Notes under the pieces: model-generated
Seen by the model: the letters and a program-made list of their open reading frames with translations, nothing else
Told to the model about the DNA's origin: nothing
The model's database searches: none
Assembly: GCA_011049175.1 (NCBI GenBank)
Contig: DSCJ01000128.1
Coordinates: forward strand, 1 to 50,585
DNA: 50,585 nt
Direction of reading: 5' to 3'
From: Bacteroidota bacterium
GTDB taxonomy: Bacteria > Bacteroidota > Bacteroidia > Bacteroidales > VadinHA17
Program-made: the position numbers and the translations under genes
In this document: one piece after another, positions 1 through 6,307 of the stretch
How positions within the stretch are numbered: the stretch's first letter is position 1
How the letters are laid out: each line of letters starts with the position of its first letter

Positions 1-2
1 AA

Positions 3-107
3 GAAAGCGAGAAGGTTAAATTATGGTTCTGGCTGTCATTAAGTGTTGTAAATGCACTTGCTGAATTGAAAAAATTAAAAATGGGCACACCATATATTAG
101 TACATAG
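3..107 (+). CDS. C-terminal end of an unidentified protein (cut by window edge)
   Basis: One + strand frame is open from base 3 and ends at TAG (105-107), giving 34 residues that end in KMGTPYIST. The other two forward frames stop within about 40 bases. The peptide is rich in Leu, Lys and Val and looks like an ordinary helical C-terminus. No family was recognised. A perfect palindrome begins four bases after the stop. It could be a chance open frame, since the 5' part lies outside the window. Confidence 0.35.
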   Translation, partial: ESEKVKLWFWLSLSVVNALAELKKLKMGTPYIST

Positions 108-110
108 CCA

Positions 111-140
111 GACAACTACGTAGATATCTACGTAGTTGTC
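111..140. repeat. Perfect 30-base palindrome with TACGTA cores
   Basis: Bases 111-125 are the exact reverse complement of 126-140, with no spacer, centred on GATATC. The octamer CTACGTAG occurs at 116-123, 129-136 and again just outside at 140-147. As RNA it would form a 12-base-pair stem with a GATATC loop. It lies between a + strand stop codon (107) and the 3' end of a - strand gene (251), so it could act as a terminator hairpin. It could equally be a protein-binding site or a mobile-element end. Only a broken T-rich stretch follows it on the + strand. Confidence 0.8.
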
Positions 141-250
141 TACGTAGATGTGTTTTGTTCACCAGCATCCGGCCTTTCATTTCCCTGAGTACAGGTTTTC
201 ACTCGAACCAAAATGACGAAACCGCGAAACCAATAAACTCCCTTCCATCC

Positions 251-793
251 CTACTTCACCAGGCGCGAAATCGCCTTAAAGGCGTCGGTTCCTGATACCC
301 GGGCCAGTTCAAAAAGGATGGATTCGGTTGTGGTGAGCAGCACTTTTTCCTGTATCATGCGCCGGAGGGCAATGTCCCGGTCCCCTTCCTTTCTCGAGCC
401 CACACAATCGGTAACCACCACCGGCTGGTATCCGTTGGCCAGCAGGTCGAGGGCGGTTTGCAGCACGCATACATGGGCTTCGATGCCGGCAATCATCACA
501 AACCGTTTTGACATCAGGTTCAGCTTTTCTGCAAAACGGGGCTCGTCGCAGCAGCTGAAGGCGGTTTTTTCGATGAATTCGTCTGTTTCCAGCCATTTTT
601 TTACCGGTTCAACGGTACCGCCCAGCCCTTTCGGATACTGTTCGGTTACGGTGAGGGGTACCTTCAGGATCTGCAATCCACGGATCAGCAAAATCGTATT
701 CCGCTCAAGGACTTCATGGTTGTGTATGTGGGGCAGCAACCGTTCCTGGATATCGACGATCAGCCCCAGGCTGTGTTCCCGGGTTATTCTCAT
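251..793 (-). CDS. Isochorismatase-family cysteine hydrolase
   Basis: 180 residues, the usual length for a single-domain isochorismatase/nicotinamidase-like hydrolase. The catalytic triad is visible: Asp14 in LIVDIQERL, Lys76 in FIEKTAF and Cys109 in EAHVCVLQTA, the nucleophile motif of the YcaC/ribonuclease-like subgroup. It is soluble with no signal peptide. The start is the ATG at 791-793. It lies 15 bases downstream of the SIS-domain gene on the same strand, so the two are probably co-transcribed. The substrate cannot be read from sequence; amide or imine hydrolysis is expected from the family. Confidence 0.85.
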   Translation of the reverse strand: MRITREHSLGLIVDIQERLLPHIHNHEVLERNTILLIRGLQILKVPLTVTEQYPKGLGGTVEPVKKWLETDEFIEKTAFSCCDEPRFAEKLNLMSKRFVMIAGIEAHVCVLQTALDLLANGYQPVVVTDCVGSRKEGDRDIALRRMIQEKVLLTTTESILFELARVSGTDAFKAISRLVK

Positions 794-808
794 GGCAGGT
801 AATTTTTT

Positions 809-1441
809 TCAGGTTTGGGTTCGGGGTGTGGCATTTCTCGACTTGTGGCCCAGATACCCTCCGTGGTGGCGCTTAGCGTATTCGGCGGCCGTAAACCCGA
901 TCTTTTCCATCATCATGACTACCAGGACGTCGCCTATAACGGTCATTACGGTGGTGGAAGTGGTGGGGGTCAGGCCCAGGGGGCAGACCTCGGGTGGGTT
1001 GCCTGTGAACAGCGTGATGTCGGCTTCCGAAGGGAGGGTGCTGTTGGGATTTCCTGTGATCACAATGAGGGGGAGCCCCGAAAAAAGCCGTCGGGACAGG
1101 CTTACCAGTTCGATAATCTCGCGGGTTTTTCCCGAGTTGGAGATGAGCAGGAGCACATCGTTGGGCTGGATCACTCCCAGATCGCCGTGCTGGGCATCGC
1201 TGGGATGCAAGAAAACGGCCGGAGTGCCGGTAGAGCTGAAGGTAGTGGCCATGTTCTGGGCTATCTGCCCTGCCTTGCCCATTCCGCTGGCCACCAGCTT
1301 TCCGCCCTGGCGGTGAACTTTCTCGTAGATCAGATCGACCGCTTTCACAAAGTCGCCGTTCACGGGAATGTTGCTGATGGCAGCAGCTTCCTGATCCAGT
1401 ATGCGGCGTATTTTTTCGGTATGGTTGTTCAACGGGTCCAT
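809..1441 (-). CDS. SIS-domain sugar-phosphate isomerase, KpsF/GutQ/KdsD-like, without CBS domains
   Basis: 210 residues. The SIS core is clear: SGMGKAGQIAQNMA, STGTPAVFLHPSDAQHGDLG, then LLLISNSGKTREI, which matches arabinose-5-phosphate isomerases (KdsD/KpsF/GutQ). Those convert ribulose 5-phosphate to arabinose 5-phosphate for Kdo synthesis. Family members are usually about 320 residues because two CBS domains follow; here the protein ends just after the SIS domain (HHGGYLGHKS then a short tail). The His in HPSDAQHGDLG, which belongs to the active site, is kept. The start is the ATG at 1439-1441. It is first in a likely two-gene operon with the hydrolase. A role in Kdo synthesis is an inference from similarity. 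Confidence 0.8.
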   Translation of the reverse strand: MDPLNNHTEKIRRILDQEAAAISNIPVNGDFVKAVDLIYEKVHRQGGKLVASGMGKAGQIAQNMATTFSSTGTPAVFLHPSDAQHGDLGVIQPNDVLLLISNSGKTREIIELVSLSRRLFSGLPLIVITGNPNSTLPSEADITLFTGNPPEVCPLGLTPTTSTTVMTVIGDVLVVMMMEKIGFTAAEYAKRHHGGYLGHKSRNATPRTQT

Positions 1442-1461
1442 TTATCAAAGATTGTCTGACC

Positions 1462-1469
1462 CAAATGTA
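1462..1469 (-). promoter_or_regulatory. Candidate -7 box (TACATTTG) for the SIS-domain gene
   Basis: On the - strand this reads TACATTTG, an exact match to the Bacteroidota -7 consensus TAnnTTTG. It lies 20 bases before the ATG, which implies a very short leader. No clear TTTG is seen at the -33 position, so support rests on the -7 box alone. Confidence 0.45.
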
Positions 1470-1526
1470 TCAAATTTTCGGGAGTTGGCGGAAAATGTGG
1501 GAGGGAATGTGAGGGGGGTGTTATGC

Positions 1527-1614
1527 GGTAGTCATACGGTGGTCATGTGGTGGTCATACGGTGGTCGTGCGTTGGTTATACGGTGGTTATACGGTGGTCA
1601 TATGATGGTTCTGC
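1527..1614. repeat. 11-base tandem repeat, eight imperfect copies
   Basis: Eight consecutive 11-base units of the form GGTGGTCATAC start at 1527, 1538, 1549, 1560, 1571, 1582, 1593 and 1604. Most differ from the consensus at one to three bases, and the last copy is the most diverged. An 11-base period cannot keep a reading frame, and the forward open frames across it encode low-complexity peptides, so it is taken as non-coding. It fills much of the gap between the SIS-domain promoter and the 3' end of the first S74 gene. The rest of that gap (1615-1701) shows nothing recognisable. Confidence 0.85.
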
Positions 1615-1701
1615 AGTGGGGATGGCCTATTTGGGTATGTTCGGGGTATGTTCAAAAAAGTGTGTCATTTCCTTTCATTATCCCTCCCGCATGACCATGG
1701 C

Positions 1702-3285
1702 TTATTTTTCTTCCATAAGCTTCTCCACCAAAGCTTCCAGCATGCTGATCCTTTCCGCCTGGGCTTCGATCTGTGCCTGCTGTTCCTTGACGGCTTCCAC
1801 CAGCAGGGCGGGCAGCTTGTTATAATTCACTGCCTTGTACCCGTCGGCTCCGGTTTCCACCAGTTCAGGCACCACCTGTTCCACATCCTGGGCAATCAGT
1901 CCGATGTGTTTTCCTTCGCTGAAATGTTTACCGGGAAAGCCTTCCCGGTTCCATTCATACCTTACCCCCTGCAGGAGGGAAACCTGTTCCAGGGCATGGT
2001 CCAGCGATTCCACGGAGGTTTTGAAACGGATATCCGATCCGGTGATCAATTCTTCGCTGATTCTGAGATTTCCGTTAATATCCATGGCAATCCCCTCCAC
2101 GGGTTCTTTCAGAACGCCCACGAAGGCATTGAAGCGCAGCAAGTCCATGTTAAAATCACCCCATACAAGGGTTTTTGTCGGATCGGATTCGGAGTTGTCA
2201 ATGTATAGTTTATTGGAACCTGTTTCTCCCCTTCCGGCTTCGGGGCCCAGGAAAATATTTCCCGATCCGTTATTGGACAGGCCGGCATGTTGCCCGATAA
2301 AAATGTTGTTGCTCCCTTCCTTCACGGAATAACCGGCCTGGTAACCGATCAGTATGTTGTTCAAGCCAACTTCAAGATTCCGGCCGCTTTGATGACCAAT
2401 CAGATAATTGTCGCGCGTAAGCTGCATCAGGGGTTCGGCGTTTGTCTTGGCAGGAGTAAAACCACCCACGGCGAAACCTCCCTTGCTGGCTTTTCCCTGG
2501 GGGTTTTCCACGTAAATACGCACACTGTCGGGTGTGATCCGAAGGAACTCATTGGTTTCTCCCTTGGCCGGGTTGAACCCACCCACGGCGAAACCTCCCT
2601 TGGTGCCTTTGACCCAGTCGTCCTGCACCCAGATCCGCACCCCTTCATTGTATACAGAGAAAACCGGCTGGCCGTCATTCCGTTTAACCTCAAAAAGGGG
2701 ATCATCGTCCTGTGCCCCGGGGTTTCCCAGCACTTCCAGCTTGCCGGCAGGGGTTTCCGTACCGATCCCCACACTGAGCGGAGTGGAAACGTTTTCTCCC
2801 TGGGCCGACCATATCTCAGACAGGGGTGTGTTTCCTGCCTCCCTGGCGTACAGGGCATAGGGCACTGACACCAGCTCGGTGGTTCCCAGTTCGGTAAAGC
2901 CGCTGCCGGTGTTTACCTGTACCTGAAGAAAATGCGGGGCCGTTCCCCATTCAATATGTGCGAATTCAGCCAGGGAGCCTCCTGTGCGTTTTTCAGTCTG
3001 CCCTATCTGCACACTCACCAGGCCCTGGGGACCGGTAAGCAGGTTATGGTCTTCCTGCCACAGCAGCAGCCCCCCGGGGGTTTCGCTGTGAATGCCGAGA
3101 CGCAGGGTGACCTCTGTTTCGGCCAGGGGGTTGCCCGCGGCATCCCTCACTACTGCCTGGTACCCCAGCAGGTGGGGTGCCTGGGCGAAAAGAGGGTATG
3201 ATAACAGGAATAACCCGGTGATGATCACGGATAGTATCCGGGGTTTTCCGGATGATTTCGGCGAATGATTCAATCCTGTTTTCAT
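1702..3285 (-). CDS. Secreted S74-chaperone (tail-fibre-like) protein with short YadA-like head
   Basis: 527 residues. Residues 16-35 form a hydrophobic signal segment ending in LFAQAPH, after a 15-residue basic N-terminus. A conserved N-terminal domain follows (GYQAVVRDAAGNPL to SVPYALYA). Then come a paired motif KGGFAVGGF (about 229-237 and 268-276) and a short run of YadA-head-like units (LIGHQSG, LIGYQAG, FIGQHAG, FLGPEAG). The C-terminus is a Peptidase_S74 chaperone: GSDIRFK carries the Ser417/Lys422 dyad of the self-cleaving family, followed by IGLIAQDVEQVVPELV and a coiled coil. S74 domains trimerise fibres and often cut themselves off. There is no autotransporter barrel and no recognisable T9SS sorting domain. 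It is a paralogue of the next gene upstream. Confidence 0.8.
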   Translation of the reverse strand: MKTGLNHSPKSSGKPRILSVIITGLFLLSYPLFAQAPHLLGYQAVVRDAAGNPLAETEVTLRLGIHSETPGGLLLWQEDHNLLTGPQGLVSVQIGQTEKRTGGSLAEFAHIEWGTAPHFLQVQVNTGSGFTELGTTELVSVPYALYAREAGNTPLSEIWSAQGENVSTPLSVGIGTETPAGKLEVLGNPGAQDDDPLFEVKRNDGQPVFSVYNEGVRIWVQDDWVKGTKGGFAVGGFNPAKGETNEFLRITPDSVRIYVENPQGKASKGGFAVGGFTPAKTNAEPLMQLTRDNYLIGHQSGRNLEVGLNNILIGYQAGYSVKEGSNNIFIGQHAGLSNNGSGNIFLGPEAGRGETGSNKLYIDNSESDPTKTLVWGDFNMDLLRFNAFVGVLKEPVEGIAMDINGNLRISEELITGSDIRFKTSVESLDHALEQVSLLQGVRYEWNREGFPGKHFSEGKHIGLIAQDVEQVVPELVETGADGYKAVNYNKLPALLVEAVKEQQAQIEAQAERISMLEALVEKLMEEK

Positions 3286-3385
3286 GATGCAGATTTTTAG
3301 ATGATTTGAAAACTAAATTTACGCCATCGTTCAGTGAAAGTCAAATGATTGATGCCTGAGCCGTGTCTCTTTAACGAAAAGAAAA

Positions 3386-3412
3386 GAAAAAACGGCACCG
3401 TAAGATGCCGTT
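3386..3412 (-). terminator. Rho-independent terminator of the large S74 gene
   Basis: On the - strand a 7-base-pair stem (AACGGCA / TGCCGTT, plus-strand arms 3391-3397 and 3406-3412) is followed directly by six T. It lies 22 bases beyond the stop codon of the 3434-6088 gene and so separates the transcripts of the two S74 paralogues. Confidence 0.75.
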
Positions 3413-3433
3413 CTTCAGAATATCTCAAGTTTA

Positions 3434-6088
3434 TTATTGTTTCAGCAGTTCAACCTCCAGTTTGAGCTCTTCGATTTGTTTCTGTTGTTCCTTGATGGCT
3501 TCGATTAGCACGGCTGTAAGTTTTGAATAGTCGACGGATTTGAAACCATCCGGACCCTCGTGTACCAGTTCGGGAAATACTTTTTCAACATCCTGGGCAA
3601 TGACCCCAATCTGTTTTCCTTCGGGCATACCCATGGTTTCCTGATATTCAGGTTTCCATTCATAATATACTCCATTCACCTGGTTTAATTTATCCAGGGC
3701 ATTTTCAAACTGACGGATATTGGTTTTCAGGTGAACATCTGAACCGGACCATGTTCCGGAAGAACACCAGGTGGGGCCGTAAACGACAAGTCCATATGTA
3801 TCATCATCGTCCATGCCTATGGTTAGGCCAAAATATTGATTAATTCCATAATTAATTGAAGAATTTGCATTTATCCTTAATCGATTGAGATTAAAATCAC
3901 CGTAAATTAATGCATTATTATAATTGTCAGTGCCTGTATAACTTGTTTCAATCACCAGTTTGTCACTGCCGGTTTGATTTTTTCCTGCCCCGTAACCGAT
4001 GTATACATTTCGGCTTCCGTTACCGCTGGCATTTCCGGCATCTTCTCCCAGGTAAACGTTATAGGACCCGGTGATGGGACTTGCAGATAAGAAATCCTGT
4101 GCCCCGACAATGACATTATGGGCTGCCCCGGCGCTTTTGTATCCCGTATGATATCCGATAAAAACATTTTCAGTACCTGTTGCTGCTACAAAAGGTGAAT
4201 CATTGGATCCACCTGCAGAACCGCCGATGGCCACATTATCTGCTCCGGTGGTGAAAGCACGTCCGGCTCCTGAACCAAGAAAAACATTCTGCCGGCCTGT
4301 TACGTGCAACCCGGCTTCGAATCCCAGAAAAGTTCCACCCTGCCAGTCACTTAAAGCGTGTCCGGCCATGTAGCCCACAGCGGTGTTGTAACTTGATGCT
4401 CCGCTGGAGTATCCGGCCTGGTATCCCAGAAAGGTGTTGTAATCACCGGAGGTATTGTTATACCCTGATTCACGGCCGACGAATACATTGTAATTTCCTG
4501 TGGTGTTATTGTAACCTGTTTCATAACCGATCATTACGTTACTGGAGCCAGTGGTATTTGAGGCTCCCGACCGTCCGGCCTGGTACCCCAGGTAGGTGTT
4601 GTAGCTTCCCTGGCTATTGAAACCGGAATAGTAACCCAGAAAGGCATTGTACGAACCTTCCTGGTTATTGAACCCTGCATTTTGGCCTACGTAGGCATTG
4701 CTTACACCGGTTGTGTTGTAATATCCTGCCTGGAAACCGAAAAAGGCATTGTCGTTCCCTTCGGTATTGCTTCGGCCTGCCCGGTAACCCATAAATGTGT
4801 TACGCAGGCCAATGGTGTTGCTTTCTCCTGCCAGGTACCCGATAAATGTGTTGAAGTAACCTGTGGTGTTGGAGGTCCCGCTGTTTTCACCAATAAAAAT
4901 ATTCCGGTAGCCGGTTGTGTTTTTATTTCCGCTATTGATCCCGATGAAGATATTGGAGTACCCGCTGGTATTGCTGTATCCGGCTTCATTGCCCAGGAAC
5001 ACGTTATGGCTGGCGCCGAGGTTGGAATAGCCTGCCCTGTATCCCATGAAAATGTTGTTCGAGCCGGTGGTGTTTGCGAACCCGGCATTGTACCCGAAGA
5101 AGGTGTTGTAGATTCCCGTGGTGGAGGTTCCGCTTTCGTGGCCGATAAAATAATTGTCCTTGTTCAGGTACATCAGGTCGGTGGGGGTGGCTTTTCCGGG
5201 ATTGAACCCGCCCACGGCGAATCCTCCCTTGGAGCCTTTGGCAATGGATTCGTCAATGTATACCCGCACGCTGTCGGGGGTGACCCGGAAATATTCGTTG
5301 GTCACTCCCTTGGAAGGGTTGAACCCGCCCACGGCGAATCCCCCCTTGGAGCCTTTCACGGGGGAGTCGTCCACATACGCTCGGATGCCTTCGTTGTATA
5401 CGGCAAAAACGGTTTGCCCGTCGGCTCTTCTCACTTCGAACAGAGGTTCTTCCGGATCGGTTCCGTAGCCTGTCACGGCCAGGCGGCTGTGCATCACATC
5501 GGTTCCAATGCCCACATTTCCCTGCAGGAAAAAGATGGAATCCGTAGCCTTTTCCCAGCTGTCGGTATTGTCGAGCAGGGAGGTGAGGTCGGCCGTTCGG
5601 GTGCCTCCGGCATCCGTTATTGCGAGGGTGGTTTCCGAATATTCAAAATCTGTGATCAGTTCATTACCGGGGTCGGCATCGGCGTCTTCCCCGTACAGGG
5701 CATAGGGCACCGACAGGAGCTGGCTGGTTCCCATATCGGTGAATCCCTGCCCGGTATCCATTTCCACTTTCAGGAAGTAGGGCGGTGCGCCCCAGTCCAC
5801 TTCGGAAAAGGTTTGAGCGCTGCCCCCGGTGCGGTGTTCGTCGAGCCCGATCACCAGGTTGAACAGGCCCACCGTGCTGGTGGTGACTGCCTGGGATTCT
5901 TCCCATACCATGGTTCCGGTTTCACTGCCCTGGAGCAGGCTGAGCCTTATGGTAATGTTCTGTTCGGCCAGGACCTGGCCCGAAGCATCCCGGGCCACTC
6001 CCTGGTAGTTCAGTCCCAGGGGAGCCTGTGTCATACCCGGCAACATAAAGGCCAGGAACAGAAGGAGGGTAGAGGTTGTTGTTTTCAT
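3434..6088 (-). CDS. Large secreted S74-chaperone fibre protein with ~23 YadA-like head repeats
   Basis: 884 residues from the ATG at 6086-6088; the frame also has a TTG two codons earlier, but ATG gives the better signal peptide (MKTTTSTLLLFLAF, cut near MTQAPLG). The N-terminal domain (GLNYQGVARDASG to SVPYALYG) matches its paralogue. A pair of KGGFAVGGFNP motifs lies around residues 248-298. A long stretch (about 313-703) holds some 23 units of roughly 16 residues of the type FxGYxAGYxNTTG, like the trimeric left-handed beta-roll of YadA heads. The C-terminus is an S74 domain with GSDVHLK (Ser783, Lys788) and IGVIAQDVEKVFPELV, then a coiled coil. The expected product is a trimeric surface or extracellular fibre; how it is anchored is not visible. 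Confidence 0.8.
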   Translation of the reverse strand: MKTTTSTLLLFLAFMLPGMTQAPLGLNYQGVARDASGQVLAEQNITIRLSLLQGSETGTMVWEESQAVTTSTVGLFNLVIGLDEHRTGGSAQTFSEVDWGAPPYFLKVEMDTGQGFTDMGTSQLLSVPYALYGEDADADPGNELITDFEYSETTLAITDAGGTRTADLTSLLDNTDSWEKATDSIFFLQGNVGIGTDVMHSRLAVTGYGTDPEEPLFEVRRADGQTVFAVYNEGIRAYVDDSPVKGSKGGFAVGGFNPSKGVTNEYFRVTPDSVRVYIDESIAKGSKGGFAVGGFNPGKATPTDLMYLNKDNYFIGHESGTSTTGIYNTFFGYNAGFANTTGSNNIFMGYRAGYSNLGASHNVFLGNEAGYSNTSGYSNIFIGINSGNKNTTGYRNIFIGENSGTSNTTGYFNTFIGYLAGESNTIGLRNTFMGYRAGRSNTEGNDNAFFGFQAGYYNTTGVSNAYVGQNAGFNNQEGSYNAFLGYYSGFNSQGSYNTYLGYQAGRSGASNTTGSSNVMIGYETGYNNTTGNYNVFVGRESGYNNTSGDYNTFLGYQAGYSSGASSYNTAVGYMAGHALSDWQGGTFLGFEAGLHVTGRQNVFLGSGAGRAFTTGADNVAIGGSAGGSNDSPFVAATGTENVFIGYHTGYKSAGAAHNVIVGAQDFLSASPITGSYNVYLGEDAGNASGNGSRNVYIGYGAGKNQTGSDKLVIETSYTGTDNYNNALIYGDFNLNRLRINANSSINYGINQYFGLTIGMDDDDTYGLVVYGPTWCSSGTWSGSDVHLKTNIRQFENALDKLNQVNGVYYEWKPEYQETMGMPEGKQIGVIAQDVEKVFPELVHEGPDGFKSVDYSKLTAVLIEAIKEQQKQIEELKLEVELLKQ
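3982..5146 (-). repeat. Coding tandem repeats (~48 bases) for the fibre head
   Basis: This segment of the S74 gene encodes the head repeats: each unit ends in an FIG/FLG/YLG tripeptide, then three residues and Gly (GYQAG, GYRAG, GNEAG, GRESG). The unit is usually 16 residues, or 48 bases, with a few longer ones of 17-19. The units are diverged from one another at the DNA level, so this is an old expansion, although the NTTG core is often reused. On the opposite strand the repeats create a long spurious open frame. Confidence 0.75.
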
Positions 6089-6307
6089 GACCAATGGGGG
6101 TTAGATTTTTGAGAGGTTTCCCGTTTTTCCGGCAGGGGTTGGTTTGCCGGCTATATTGTTCATTATACGTAGAATACGCTGAAAATGTTCAGCATTCCGG
6201 TTTAACAATGAGAAATAAAATTAAAAATGGTTGATGAAAACCGCAAGCCTGTGAGATAAAATTTGATAAACATTATGGATTTTTCTGTGGGGCTATCATC
6301 CGGCATG

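Noticed and set aside
4682-6112. 476-codon open frame on the + strand over the large S74 gene
   Set aside because: It is an antisense shadow created by the Gly/Asn/Thr-rich head repeats and the bias of the coding strand. No family features are seen in it.
6129-6193. Hairpins CCGGCA/TGCCGG (6129-6150) and GCTGAA/TTCAGC (6178-6193) upstream of the large S74 gene
   Set aside because: Neither is followed by a T-run in either direction, and six-base stems are common by chance. A binding-site role cannot be supported from one copy.
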